Assembly: GCF_002763455.1 (NCBI RefSeq)
Contig: NZ_NIXK01000005.1
Span: 1 to 64,000, forward strand
Reading direction: 5' to 3'
Source: Lentibacillus sediminis
GTDB taxonomy: Bacteria; Bacillota; Bacilli; Bacillales; Amphibacillaceae
DNA: 64,000 bases
The notes below the pieces were generated by a model that was not told where the DNA came from, searched no databases, and saw nothing but the letters and a program-made list of their open reading frames with translations. Of this stretch, positions 8,396 to 17,450 are shown piece by piece. The position numbers were made by a program, and so were the translations under genes. The stretch's first letter is position 1; the number at the start of each line of letters is the position of its first letter.

Positions 8396-8820
8396 CTCGA
8401 TTACCCTCTCGTGTATGTACTCTACTTAAATTTTACCATGTTGAGTTGAGATGTCTATCCTAATTTTAAATTTTTTATAAAATTGTAATATAGTTGAGGT
8501 AAATTACTTGGATTTTTTATGGTTTTGCCGTATTTGGGGGGGTGAGGCGGTCAAGGTGAGGGTGGGGGCCGTTCTCGCGGATACTTTGGGCGCTCGCTCT
8601 GCTTGTTTCGTCCTTGAGACTGGTTCTCGCAGTCATTTGGATTGTTCTTCTTACTAATTTTGTCCTTGAGATGCTCTCTCTCTACGACATTTCGGGCGCT
8701 CTCCCAACCCGGTTTGTCGTTGAGAAGGGCTTTCTCGGAAATATGCTCACCCAGAACACGATCAACCACCTTTCACCCACCGCAAAAAGGACCGCCGGCA
8801 CAGCGGCAGCCCCCTTCTTT
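8396..8820. other. Intergenic region, 425 bp, non-coding
   Basis: No convincing gene is present on either strand. 8400-8530 is AT-rich and contains the ypjP promoter region. 8572-8735 holds a degenerate 52-bp tandem repeat (separate entry). The remainder leads to the spoVR stop with no clear terminator. Confidence 0.5.
8572..8735. repeat. Degenerate 52-54 bp tandem repeat, three units plus a start of a fourth
   Basis: Units start at 8572, 8624 and 8676, with a fourth beginning near 8730. Each opens TTCTCG or a variant (CTCTCT in unit 3), has TTTGG/TTCGG about ten bases in, and ends with GTC-C/G-TTGAGA followed by a G/T-rich end. Identity between units is low except at these blocks, so it is old or under structural constraint. 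Confidence 0.6.
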
Positions 8821-10227
8821 CTACAACTTCCTCTGCCTCACCGCATCTCCATCACTCGTATACACGACCTGTTTATCATCAACCACAGTTTCCATATGCA
8901 CCTTGCGTCCCCACAGCTGATAAATGTATGGCAGCACATGCTCCAGGTACTCCAGATCCAATTCCGTTCCTTCGTAGCTGTGCATCAGGTACAATTCGCC
9001 GTTTCGCAAATAGTCGCCATCCACCACGGTGATATAGGGGAAGCCGCCGTTTACGCGCATGGAGACGAGCTGATCGCGGATTTTTTCATATTCTTTATCG
9101 GAAACGCGATAGTACTCTCCCTGCTTTTCAAATAAATACATGTCTTCCCTGGCTACCAGTTCCTTGGTCAAATAATTGCGTATGAAGGAAATATCCGACT
9201 CGACCTCCCGCACCTCGAACATCTTCTCCCTGCCTGATCCCGGCTCCACACCAAGTGCCTTCATTTCTTTGGTAGGATTGTTGTAGCGCTCCTCAATATC
9301 CTCGAAAATTTTCAGGCCAAGATAGTATGGATTTATCTGCTGCTTGGAAGGCTGCACCACCCCGGCATTCAACGAAGCGAATTCAACAGTTTCCCCTGAT
9401 GTCAGATCAAGCTCCCTCAGAATGCGCTGGTGCCAGTACGATGCCCAGCCTTCGTTCATAATTTTTGTCTCCAGCTGCGGCCAGAAATACTGCATTTCCT
9501 CCCGCATCATTGTCAAAATGTCCCGCTGCCAATCTTCCAGCTCTCGGCTGAATTCCTGGATAAATAAAAGCAGATCTTTCTCCGGCCTTGGTGGGAGTTT
9601 CTTGCGCTTTTTCTTGGGTTTTGCCTTTTTTTCTTCCTTTTTATCCAGGTCCCATAAATCGTCATATGGCGTGACAGGCCCGGCAAGCTCCTCCTCTTCC
9701 TCTTCGGTGTCATAGGACGGCAGTTTGGGCCTTACAAGTGACGGGTCAATATGCTCTTGTATCGCCAGCACCGCATCCAAGAACCGCTCCACTTCGTCTT
9801 TGCCGTGCTCGTGCTCATAGCCTTCAATCCGCTCAGCCGTTGCGGTCATGCTTTCCACCATATCTCGCCGTGTATTGGAAAAGCGAACATTGTTTTTGAA
9901 AAAATCACAATGGGCCAGCACGTGCGCAATAATCAGCTTATTTTGAATCAGGCTGTTCGTATCAAGCAGAAACGCATAGCATGGATTGGAGTTGATCACG
10001 AGCTCATAAATCTGGCTCAGCCCAAGATCATACTGCAGTTTCATCCGGTGAAACTGTTTGCCGAAACTCCAATGGGTAAACCGTGTCGGCATCCCGTAAG
10101 CGCCGAATGTATAAATAATATCTGCCGGACAAATTTCATAACGCATCGGATAAAAATCCAAGCCGAATCCCGAAGCAATTTCGGTAATTTCCTCAATTGC
10201 ATGGGTTAACTCCTTTGTTTCCGTCAA
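8821..10227 (-). CDS. spoVR: SpoVR family stage V sporulation protein
   Basis: This 468-residue cytoplasmic protein is affected in spore cortex formation in B. subtilis and belongs to a family (E. coli YcgB) often co-regulated with PrkA and YhbH relatives. The conserved N-terminal core [20 protein letters not shown], the metal-site-like [16 protein letters not shown] and [11 protein letters not shown] are present. Residues about 175-225 are an acidic-then-basic linker. The frame extends 45 codons further upstream, but the TTG at 10227, six bases after GGGGGG, gives exactly the expected family length. It is transcribed in the same direction as yhbH and prkA but separated from them. Confidence 0.93.
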   Translation of the reverse strand: MTETKELTHAIEEITEIASGFGLDFYPMRYEICPADIIYTFGAYGMPTRFTHWSFGKQFHRMKLQYDLGLSQIYELVINSNPCYAFLLDTNSLIQNKLIIAHVLAHCDFFKNNVRFSNTRRDMVESMTATAERIEGYEHEHGKDEVERFLDAVLAIQEHIDPSLVRPKLPSYDTEEEEEELAGPVTPYDDLWDLDKKEEKKAKPKKKRKKLPPRPEKDLLLFIQEFSRELEDWQRDILTMMREEMQYFWPQLETKIMNEGWASYWHQRILRELDLTSGETVEFASLNAGVVQPSKQQINPYYLGLKIFEDIEERYNNPTKEMKALGVEPGSGREKMFEVREVESDISFIRNYLTKELVAREDMYLFEKQGEYYRVSDKEYEKIRDQLVSMRVNGGFPYITVVDGDYLRNGELYLMHSYEGTELDLEYLEHVLPYIYQLWGRKVHMETVVDDKQVVYTSDGDAVRQRKL

Positions 10228-10429
10228 AGCTATCCCCCCAAAATGGCGTTTTTCCATTCGAAAAATCACAGGCACCCGGGTGGCGCAAAAATTATCACCG
10301 TGGGTGCCGCTATGTGCTGTTCCCTTTCCAAAAGCTGATTCGTTCCTGCTTCCCCTCCCCAAAAACCAATTATTTCCGCATGTATTTTCCGCTCCATCCT
10401 GGAAATCTTAAAGGACAGGAGGGATCGTT

Positions 10430-10780
10430 ATGGACGCACGTTTTTTATCAATTGAAGAATTTAATGAGCTGCTGCAAGCGTGGAACGGGCAGCCGATTAA
10501 AATCACCAAGCATGAACTGAATGACGTAGATGAGACGGTTGTCGATCTGAAAAGCCTGACCTATGCCACAAATCCCCCGCGCATTGATGATTACGAGGGA
10601 CGGCACGCGCTCATGCTGAATGGAGACGGGGAGATCCGGACAGACAGCGACGCCACACCACCGCTGCCTTCCTCCACTTATGAAATTCCGCTGGAAGACT
10701 TGTCGCTCTACGAATTTGACGGTACGACCTTTCTCCTAAGCACCGAGCGGGCCGTTTACAAAATCGAACTCGCCCATTAG
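10430..10780 (+). CDS. Small uncharacterised protein between spoVR and yhbH
   Basis: This 116-residue soluble acidic protein was not recognised. It starts with [26 protein letters not shown] and ends in beta-rich [31 protein letters not shown], suggesting a small alpha/beta or barrel fold. The ribosome site ACAGGAGGGATCGTT is strong. It runs opposite to its neighbours, is divergent from spoVR, and its stop overlaps the yhbH stop by four bases on the other strand, so it is probably real and not a shadow. Confidence 0.7.
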   Translation: MDARFLSIEEFNELLQAWNGQPIKITKHELNDVDETVVDLKSLTYATNPPRIDDYEGRHALMLNGDGEIRTDSDATPPLPSSTYEIPLEDLSLYEFDGTTFLLSTERAVYKIELAH

Positions 10781-11934
10781 ACCGTCGCCGCTTCTTTATG
10801 AAAAAAGGTCTTCATTGCTTGGTAGACGTCACTTCGCTCTTTCAAAATATAATGGCGGAATTTCGGATCATCGATATCTTTATACGCATTCATTAAGGTG
10901 GAAGGCCTGCTGTAGCTGTTTACCTCCCCATAGCCAAACATGCTGGAAAGGTCCATGATTTCGCTGACCAGCTCCAGGCATTTCGGATTATCCGAGGTGA
11001 TATTTTCCCCATCGGAAAAATGCACGGGATAAATATTGTAGCGGGTGGGCGAGTACCTCTCACCGATTAGCTCCAACGCTTTGTAGTAGGCAGAGGAACA
11101 GATCGTTCCGCCGCTTTCCCCTTTGGAAAAGAACGCTTCTTCACTGACCACTTTTGCTTCCGTATGATGAGCAATAAAAGCAATTTCCACAGATTCGTAC
11201 TTGGAACGCAAAAATTTGGTCATCCAGAAAAAGAAACTCCTGGCCATATACTTTTCGAAGTTTCCCATCGAAGCACTGGTATCCATCATTGCCAGGACGA
11301 CCGCCTTGGACTCCGGCCGCTGCACTTCATTCCATGTTTTAAAACGCAAATCATCATTATGAATTGGATTAATCCCCGGATTTCCTTTGGTGGCGTTTCG
11401 CTTCAGCGCTGACAGGATCGTTCGCTTTTTGTCAATATTCCCCATCAGCCCTTTTCTGCGGACGTCGTTAAACTCAATCTTTTCTGTCGTGATTTCCGCC
11501 TGCTCCTTCTGCTTCAGATTCGGCAGTTCGAGCTCGCGGAACAGTACTTTTTCAATATCGGCCAGCGATACATCGGCTTCATAGTAATCCTCGCCCGGCT
11601 GATCGCCTGCCTTTTTTCCTTTGCCCTGCCCTTTTTTAGCATTCGGATCCCGGGCAACCACATCACCAACCTCACTGTCTCCGTCCCCCTGGCCGACATG
11701 CTTGGATTTGTTATAGTTGTAGCGAATTTTATATTCATCCAGCGATCGAATAGGTATCTTGATGACATCCCGGCCATTGGACATGATAATATTTTCCTCT
11801 GTAACAAGATCGGGCAAATTATTTTTGATGGCGTCTTTTACTTTATCCATATGACGCTTTTGATCCTGATAGCCTTTGCGATGGAGGGACCAGTTTTCCT
11901 TGGAGACAGCATAGCTTCCTTTTTCATCACGCAT
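10777..11934 (-). CDS. yhbH: Sporulation protein YhbH (DUF444 family)
   Basis: This 385-residue protein has a C-terminal von Willebrand A-like domain with a full MIDAS-type DxSxS at D218, S220 and S222 and a later HFSDGENIT segment. The N-terminal part has the conserved [17 protein letters not shown] opening and a basic Gly/Lys linker near 98-112. The family partners functionally with PrkA and SpoVR in many bacteria. In B. subtilis yhbH follows prkA and is sporulation-linked. Start ATG with GGGAGGGG. Here prkA is 1.97 kb upstream instead of adjacent, because of an AT-rich insert. Confidence 0.93.
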   Translation of the reverse strand: MRDEKGSYAVSKENWSLHRKGYQDQKRHMDKVKDAIKNNLPDLVTEENIIMSNGRDVIKIPIRSLDEYKIRYNYNKSKHVGQGDGDSEVGDVVARDPNAKKGQGKGKKAGDQPGEDYYEADVSLADIEKVLFRELELPNLKQKEQAEITTEKIEFNDVRRKGLMGNIDKKRTILSALKRNATKGNPGINPIHNDDLRFKTWNEVQRPESKAVVLAMMDTSASMGNFEKYMARSFFFWMTKFLRSKYESVEIAFIAHHTEAKVVSEEAFFSKGESGGTICSSAYYKALELIGERYSPTRYNIYPVHFSDGENITSDNPKCLELVSEIMDLSSMFGYGEVNSYSRPSTLMNAYKDIDDPKFRHYILKERSDVYQAMKTFFHKEAATV

Positions 11935-12003
11935 TGTATCCCCTCCCGAAGATAGTTGCCTGAGTCTTTAGCGAGGTCAGATTCCCGCTTTATTTAGGCT
12001 TCG

Positions 12004-12066
12004 TAATACAACAAAGGCTTTCGCCGAAATAATGTGACGATAAGCCAAGTTTTCTTTTATCCTATG
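12004..12066. repeat. Dispersed repeat, copy 1 (degenerate)
   Basis: AAGGCTTTCGCCG followed within about 18 bases by TAAGCCAAGTTTTCT. The same order of blocks recurs at 39027-39087. The second copy can fold into a GGCTTTCGCC / GGCGAAAAGCC hairpin; here that stem has decayed. Confidence 0.6.
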
Positions 12067-12469
12067 CAGGGGGACGACGTTTCTTTACAGTACTGGGAAA
12101 TTTGTGAGATGAAAAAACTGGGCGGATTCGACAGATGGGATGGGAGATTTGCTCTGGGAAGCTTTAACTCCTAAGCGGAAACTTCAACCCGTGAGCGTCA
12201 TCAGAGTATTACTTGATTAAATAGATAAAGCCGCATTTTTTCGCCTGAAAATGCGGCTCATTTCAAAAAGTGGTTGCAATAGCGTTCGATACGTTACAGA
12301 CCTTAGCATAGAGTATTTAACTAATTTCACTTTTTCTTCGTCAAAATTAAGCTCCTTCCATCATATCCCATCTATTACCAAGGCGAGTGGCTAGTTCTTA
12401 CCCATTGGGATGAATTCCACCCTCTATAGAAGAGGACCTAAGCTCAGTCGCCCTATGCGTTCTTATCTT

Positions 12470-12507
12470 TGAAAAAACCGATAATACAGGAGTCCCTGTA
12501 TTATCGG
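12470..12507 (-). terminator. Rho-independent terminator of the secreted-protein gene
   Basis: A perfect 13-bp stem CCGATAATACAGG / CCTGTATTATCGG with a four-base loop is followed on the minus strand by TTTTTT. It lies 119 bp past the stop at 12626. Confidence 0.88.
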
Positions 12508-12625
12508 CATGTTAGCATGCTTCAGCAAAATTAGACAGCATTAATCGTGTATTATTGTCCATGTAATGACCCTTTATAGTGGATATAATTAGGAAGCATT
12601 ATAAAGGATTTTCATGGAAAAACAC

Positions 12626-13321
12626 TTAATTATAATATTGAATAAAGTGATCCGTACCTATATGTTGACTCCTAGAAGGGTCCGCATAAAGATAAGTTGC
12701 TTGCATCTCTGCAGCTGGAATAGTTGTCCCAATTAAATATTTATTATAATATTCTTCTCTATAATATACAGTTGGGGTATTACTATCAATAACCAACGCC
12801 GCTAAATTTACTAAAAGAGCTGCAGGCTTAGGAATGAAAATTGATAAAACTAAAGAGACTGCTCCTACTGTAGTCCCCACGTCTTTTTGACCGTAAGTTG
12901 TATCTAAATGAACCCATTCACCTAGTTCATCATTGATTGAATTATTAGATTCAACGGTTTGTGCATATCCAGATACATCTTCTGTTGTTACAGTTGTTTC
13001 ACCATCTTTTATTTCCTTTGTTACTAATTCATTATCATTTGTAAGATTGACTTGTAATTCTGATTGTAGAATGTAGTTTCCATTGTTATTTAACTTGTAA
13101 ATATAACTTTGCAAACTAGATTCATCTTTAAGGTGTTCAATAACCTTATACGTTTCCCCATCTTTTTCTTGAATGTATTCCCAAGAATCTTCGGTCTTCT
13201 CTGTGAATTCAATACCGTTTCCTTCAATATTACTGGCATTAGCAAAGCTAGTAACAGGTAATCCGCAGCTCATAACCAAAGCAAAACACAAGCTAAGAAT
13301 TAGAATTCTTTTCGACTTCAT
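12626..13321 (-). CDS. Secreted protein, possible geobacillin-26-like bacteriocin
   Basis: This 231-residue exported protein has a clear Sec signal peptide (MKSKRILILSLCFALVMSCG, cleavage probably after SFANA). The mature N-terminal half is acidic and Thr/Asn-rich with repeated YIQEKDGETYKV-like strands. The C-terminal third has a hydrophobic stretch VGAVSLVLSIFIPKPAALLV followed by an aromatic tail with YYREEYYNKY. The order (exported, charged repeat half, hydrophobic helix, Tyr-rich end) recalls large unmodified bacteriocins of the geobacillin 26 type, but that is pattern memory, not a search. Start ATG 13321 follows GAGGAGTG. Base composition is far more AT-rich than neighbours. It faces a divergent small membrane-protein gene. 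Confidence 0.75.
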   Translation of the reverse strand: MKSKRILILSLCFALVMSCGLPVTSFANASNIEGNGIEFTEKTEDSWEYIQEKDGETYKVIEHLKDESSLQSYIYKLNNNGNYILQSELQVNLTNDNELVTKEIKDGETTVTTEDVSGYAQTVESNNSINDELGEWVHLDTTYGQKDVGTTVGAVSLVLSIFIPKPAALLVNLAALVIDSNTPTVYYREEYYNKYLIGTTIPAAEMQATYLYADPSRSQHIGTDHFIQYYN

Positions 13322-13457
13322 TTGATACACTCCTCGAAAATTTATTAAGAGTTTTTTCATGAAGTAGATTTTTTGTACGTACTATATTGTGGGTAAAAAC
13401 TCATAAAATTCAACCGGTTAATTATATAGTAACATAATTGAATATGTATTTCAAATT

Positions 13458-13483
13458 AAAATGTAAATTTAAATTTACATTTT
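13458..13483. promoter_or_regulatory. Perfect 26-bp palindrome between divergent genes
   Basis: AAAATGTAAATTT joined directly to its own reverse complement, 137 bp upstream of the secreted-protein start and 115 bp upstream of the small membrane-protein start. A perfect 13+13 dyad is unlikely by chance even in AT-rich DNA and is a candidate operator for both genes. Confidence 0.6.
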
Positions 13484-13598
13484 CTCAATATAATTAAATT
13501 ATTGTTATTAATCTATATAAATTTTTAAAATTACCCTGTGTTTACTTGAATTATTTTTTAAATTTATATAAAATTAGTTATACAGGGAGGTAAAATAT

Positions 13599-13820
13599 AT
13601 GAGTGTAAACTTACTATTAAACATAGTATTAAAGATAGGGATGGCGCTTTTCTTGTTACTTTCCTTAATAACACAAAACAATATGATGGTAGTCATCCTG
13701 GTTTTATTCGCAATCGCCATTGGGGCTCTTGACGTATATGAAAAACCTTCAATATTTAGAGCTTTATTTTATATTGCTTTAATCATTATCTTTTTAGTTA
13801 TATGGTTCGTTATTCTTTAA
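13599..13820 (+). CDS. Small integral membrane protein, possible immunity partner
   Basis: This 73-residue protein has two or three hydrophobic segments (NIVLKIGMALFLLLSLI, MMVVILVLFAIAIGAL, IFRALFYIALIIIFLVIW) and few charges. It belongs to no family I can name. Ribosome site CAGGGAGGTAAAATAT is strong, so it is probably expressed. It is divergent from the secreted bacteriocin-like gene within the same AT-rich insert. Small two-to-three-helix proteins next to secreted toxins are often immunity proteins, but this is inference from position and size alone. Confidence 0.7.
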   Translation: MSVNLLLNIVLKIGMALFLLLSLITQNNMMVVILVLFAIAIGALDVYEKPSIFRALFYIALIIIFLVIWFVIL

Positions 13821-13854
13821 TCAATGATTTGAAGCTAATTTCCCGGACGGCCAA

Positions 13855-13894
13855 AAAAGCAACAAGACACCACACACCCTGTCTTGTTGCTTCC
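13855..13894 (-). terminator. Rho-independent terminator of prkA
   Basis: A 13-bp perfect stem AAGCAACAAGACA / TGTCTTGTTGCTT with a ten-base loop, followed on the minus strand by TTTT, ten bases after the prkA stop. Confidence 0.88.
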
Positions 13895-13903
13895 CTCTCC
13901 CAT

Positions 13904-15799
13904 CTACCGGTTCAGCAAACTCCCCACATAGCGGAGCAGCTCATTTGCAGAAACAGAATTATAGCCATGTTCGTCAATCAGCCGGGCGATTACCTCGTTG
14001 ATCTTTTTCAACTGAGACTCATCCGGCGTTTTTGATGTTGTCGTAATTTTGACGACATCTTTCAAGTCAGCGAACAGTTTTTTCTGAATCGCCTCACGCA
14101 GCCGCTCATGGGAATTATAATCAAAACGCTTGCCCTTCCTCGCGTACGCAGAGATACGAATCAGGATTTCTTCTCTGAATGATTTTTTCGCATTTTCCGA
14201 AATGCCGATTTGCTCCTCAATCGATCGCATCAGTTTTTCATCCGGATTCATTTCCTCACCCGTAAGCGGATCTTTCAATTTATTGCGGTTGCAATAGGCC
14301 TCGACATTGTCCAGGTAGTTATCCATCAGCGTTTTCGCCGACTCCTCATAGGAATAGACAAATGCCTTCTGGACCTCTTTCTTAGCAATTTCATCATATT
14401 CTCTTCTGGCCACCGAGATATAATTCATGTAATTTTCCTTGCTTTCCTCGGACACGCTGGCATGCTGGTCAAGTCCGTCCTTCAGCGAACGCAGCACATC
14501 AAGCGCGTTGATCGATGGCACCTCTTTACTGATAATCGTCGAGGAAATCCTGTTAATCACATACCTCGGATCAATCCCGTTCATCCCCTCTGCCGGAAAT
14601 TCCTTGCTCAGCTCATCGACATCGCCCTGGTTGAAACCCTCTACATTTTCCCCATCATAGAGGCGCATTTTTTTCACGAGATCCATCCCATGCTTTTTCG
14701 ATTCCTCCAGCCGCGTCAAAATCGAGAAAATCGCCGCCACTCGTAGGGCATGCGGAGCAATATGGACATGCGCCATATCACTTTCCTTAATCATTTTCTG
14801 GTAAATCCGCTCTTCCTGGCTCACCCTCAGGTTATACGGAATCGGCATGACAATCATCCGAGACTGCAGCGCCTCATTCTTTTTGTTGGAAATGAACGAA
14901 CGGTATTCTGCCTCGTTTGTGTGCGCAACGATTAACTCATCGGCGCTTATCAACGCAAATCTCCCCGCTTTAAAATTCCCTTCCTGCGTCAAGGAAAGCA
15001 GATGCCAGAGAAACTTCTCATCACATTTCAGCATCTCCTGAAATTCCATCATGCCGCGGTTCGCCTTGTTCAGTTCCCCGTCAAACCGGTAGGCGCGAGG
15101 GTCCGATTCCGAACCGAATTCCGCGATCGTCGAAAAATCAATGCTTCCCGTCAAGTCAGCAATGTCCTGTGATTTCGGATCAGACGGACTGAATGTGCCA
15201 ATGCCTGCACGTTTATCCTCGGACAGGAAAATCCGCTCCACTTCTACATCCTCAATCCGGCCGCCATATTCCTTTTCAAGCCGCATCGTGTTCAGCGGGG
15301 ACAAATTGCCCTCAATCCGAATGCCATACTCCTCATAAAAATCCTCGCGCAAATGCTGTGGAATCAAATGGAACGGGTCCTCATGCATCGGACAGCCTTT
15401 GATCGCATAAACCGCACCCTCATCTGTCCGCGAATATGCCTCCAGCCCGCGCTTGAGCATCGTCACAATGGTTGATTTCCCGCCACTGACCGGGCCCATT
15501 AAAAGCAAAATCCGCTTGCGGACATCGAGCCGCTTGGCCGCCGGATGAAAGTATTCCTCCACCAGTTTTTCAATCGCATCCTCCAGCCCAAATATCGCCT
15601 CACCAAAAAAACGGTACATTTTCTTCCCGTTTTTTTCCGTCAGTCCGGAGCTTTTTATCATATTATAAACGCGTGAATGGGCAGTCTGAGCAACTTCAGG
15701 TCTTTCTTTGACAACTTCCAGATAATCCGCAAACGTCCCTTGCCACTTTAACTGTTCTTCCTCTTCCCGAAAATGTCTCACTTTATTTAGAATATCCAT
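13904..15799 (-). CDS. prkA: PrkA serine protein kinase / AAA+ protein
   Basis: This 631-residue protein is identical in length to B. subtilis PrkA. The N-terminal AAA+ part has the P-loop GPVSGGKST at residues 102-110; the C-terminal part is the PrkA kinase-like domain. PrkA is an early-sporulation/stress protein of the mother cell, and more recent work on the family favours ATP-dependent protease-like activity. Start ATG 15799 follows TGGGAGGAATATA; an upstream in-frame ATG lacks a ribosome site. A sigma-E-like promoter lies about 30 bp upstream. It belongs functionally with yhbH and spoVR in this window. Confidence 0.95.
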   Translation of the reverse strand: MDILNKVRHFREEEEQLKWQGTFADYLEVVKERPEVAQTAHSRVYNMIKSSGLTEKNGKKMYRFFGEAIFGLEDAIEKLVEEYFHPAAKRLDVRKRILLLMGPVSGGKSTIVTMLKRGLEAYSRTDEGAVYAIKGCPMHEDPFHLIPQHLREDFYEEYGIRIEGNLSPLNTMRLEKEYGGRIEDVEVERIFLSEDKRAGIGTFSPSDPKSQDIADLTGSIDFSTIAEFGSESDPRAYRFDGELNKANRGMMEFQEMLKCDEKFLWHLLSLTQEGNFKAGRFALISADELIVAHTNEAEYRSFISNKKNEALQSRMIVMPIPYNLRVSQEERIYQKMIKESDMAHVHIAPHALRVAAIFSILTRLEESKKHGMDLVKKMRLYDGENVEGFNQGDVDELSKEFPAEGMNGIDPRYVINRISSTIISKEVPSINALDVLRSLKDGLDQHASVSEESKENYMNYISVARREYDEIAKKEVQKAFVYSYEESAKTLMDNYLDNVEAYCNRNKLKDPLTGEEMNPDEKLMRSIEEQIGISENAKKSFREEILIRISAYARKGKRFDYNSHERLREAIQKKLFADLKDVVKITTTSKTPDESQLKKINEVIARLIDEHGYNSVSANELLRYVGSLLNR

Positions 15800-15830
15800 T
15801 ATATTCCTCCCATAGGGCATGGTTTCTATC

Positions 15831-15859
15831 ATCCTATGCAAGGGCGGAGATTAAGATAC
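15831..15859 (-). promoter_or_regulatory. Sigma-E-like promoter of prkA
   Basis: On the minus strand, GTATCTT (15853-15859) and CATAGGAT (15831-15838) are 14 bases apart. The sigma-E consensus is roughly KMATATT-N14-CATACAMT, so the -35 matches at five of seven positions. prkA is a sigma-E-type gene in B. subtilis. The same TGCATAGGAT string lies upstream of yhbH at 12058-12067. Confidence 0.5.
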
Positions 15860-16025
15860 CGGTTTGTTTACTTCTGATTTTTGAGTGAATCGTTTGGCTG
15901 TTTTCTCCGAAGCCAGTGTGGATCGCTCGGTTGGAAGTATGCCACTCACTCGCTCACGATTTCCCCATCATTTCCTCCATTAAAAAAGCTGCTCCAGCAA
16001 TAACTCTGCCAAAACAGCCTATGTT

Positions 16026-17270
16026 TTATTCGGTTTCTTCTTCTATGTTTTTCACAATGCGGACCTGCTTAATACTGCGGTTCTCTACCTCCATAACTTC
16101 AAAGGTAAGGTGGTCTTCCTCATGCGTATCTCCCTCTTCCGGAAAATCATGGAATGCCTTCAGCAAATAACCTGCCAGCACATTCTCATCCTCAGGGATA
16201 CGTGTCTGGAAAATCGAATTCAGCCGATAGAGCGGGATTTTCCCGTCACAGATGATTTCCGTTTCTGTCAGTTTTTCAATCAGCATTTCATCTTCCAGAT
16301 CCATCTCGTCTTCAATTTCCAGCCCGATCATGGCTTCAATAATATCTTCATGCGACAGGATACCTTCTGTACCGCCATATTCATCCAGCACGACCGCCAT
16401 ATGTTTTTTCTCTTTGGTCATTTTCCGGAATATCCACTCAATCGAGTGAAATTCATAAATGACCAGCGGCTCCATGTCGGCAAGTGATACCAGCGTCTTT
16501 TTATCCGGATCCTGCGCCCAGTTGAGGAGAAACTTGGAATGGAAGATACCAATAATATTATCGCTGTCTCCTCTATAAACCGGATATCTGGTATAGGGGT
16601 TTTGAAGCACGACATCCCGCACCTCTTCAAAAGTGGCCGTGTCCGGCAGTGCTATCATGTCCACTCGCGGTGTTTTCAGTACATCTTTAACATTTAAATT
16701 ATAAAAATCGAGCACGCCTTTTATCCGGTGGGATTCCTCCTTTTCAAAGGTTCCTTCCGACCCGGCAATATCCACCATCGCACGGAATTCTTCTTTGGAG
16801 ACGGATACATCTTCGTCCTGCCCTCTGGATAGTGCACTTACAATCCGGTCTGTCATCCAATTAAGTGCGATAGTAAGAGGCTTTAAGATAATCACAACTG
16901 CCCGGATAATGGGATAAACAATACTTGAGATACGGTCCGGATAGGCAGCCGCAACCGATTTTGGAATGACTTCGGAGCAAATAATAATCGTAATGGTCAG
17001 AATCGCTGATGCTGCGGCAACGCTGAATCCCTGCTGTATCGCAAGCGTCGTCACCAGTGTAGGCAGCAGGATATTGGCAATATTATTCCCAATCAAAATC
17101 GAGGTAATAAATTCACTCGGCTTGGATACCAGATTTAACAGCTTTTCCGCCCTGACATCTCCATTATTGGCCTTCGTCTGCAGCCGCATTCGATTGGTGG
17201 CCGTCAATGCAGTCTCACTTCCCGAAAAGAAAAAGGAAGTGAATAATAATAGTATGATCGCAATGATCAC
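16026..17270 (-). CDS. Hemolysin-family protein: CNNM (DUF21) plus CBS pair plus CorC/HlyC domain
   Basis: This 414-residue membrane protein has an N-terminal DUF21 domain with three or four hydrophobic segments (IIAIILLLFTSFFFSGSETAL is the typical opening), two CBS domains at about 190-320 and a C-terminal CorC_HlyC domain. Relatives (B. subtilis YhdP, YrkA, MpfA types) affect magnesium export/homeostasis; none is shown to be a true haemolysin. The frame is open 66 codons further, but AAGGAGG nine bases before GTG 17270 and the family N-terminus fix the start. It is divergent from the sigma-factor fragment. Which paralogue it is cannot be decided by eye. Confidence 0.9.
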   Translation of the reverse strand: MIIAIILLLFTSFFFSGSETALTATNRMRLQTKANNGDVRAEKLLNLVSKPSEFITSILIGNNIANILLPTLVTTLAIQQGFSVAAASAILTITIIICSEVIPKSVAAAYPDRISSIVYPIIRAVVIILKPLTIALNWMTDRIVSALSRGQDEDVSVSKEEFRAMVDIAGSEGTFEKEESHRIKGVLDFYNLNVKDVLKTPRVDMIALPDTATFEEVRDVVLQNPYTRYPVYRGDSDNIIGIFHSKFLLNWAQDPDKKTLVSLADMEPLVIYEFHSIEWIFRKMTKEKKHMAVVLDEYGGTEGILSHEDIIEAMIGLEIEDEMDLEDEMLIEKLTETEIICDGKIPLYRLNSIFQTRIPEDENVLAGYLLKAFHDFPEEGDTHEEDHLTFEVMEVENRSIKQVRIVKNIEEETE

Positions 17271-17450
17271 GAGGCAGTTCCTCCTTAAATATAACTGCTT
17301 TAATTTTGAGTGCAGTTGATGCAAGTATAGCCTATTTTTTGAAAAAATAAAAGAAAAAGGACGTTTGGTGCGGAAGAGGTTTACGACATTCAAAGTTTGA
17401 TGCAGAGGCTTTAGTGGAAAAAGATTATTAGGTGGATAGGAGCCTTTCTT

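Larger units (their letters stand above)
11935..12625. other. Intergenic region, 690 bp, left edge of an AT-rich insert
   Basis: No gene is supported. Contents: the yhbH leader, one copy of a dispersed repeat at 12004-12066, a hairpin AGCCGCATTTT / AAAATGCGGCT at 12229-12258 with no T-run, a non-coding stretch at 12300-12460 that looks like decayed sequence of unknown origin, and a strong minus-strand terminator at 12470-12507. Confidence 0.5.

Noticed and set aside
8551-8769. Possible short gene between ypjP and spoVR
   Set aside because: It falls on the 52-bp non-coding repeat and has no ribosome site or recognisable protein pattern.
9344-9715. Long plus-strand open frame inside spoVR
   Set aside because: It is antisense to the conserved SpoVR coding sequence, serine-rich from reversed Glu/Lys codons, and lacks a ribosome site.
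12229-12258. Hairpin AGCCGCATTTT / AAAATGCGGCT as a terminator
   Set aside because: No T-run follows on either strand, and no gene ends just before it. It may be a remnant.
12300-12460. Possible transposon end or TnpB guide-RNA remnant
   Set aside because: The feel of a decayed element was not backed by terminal repeats or a transposase fragment in any frame.
14210-14746. 178-codon plus-strand frame inside prkA
   Set aside because: It is antisense to a fully conserved PrkA domain, with no family signature or start signal.
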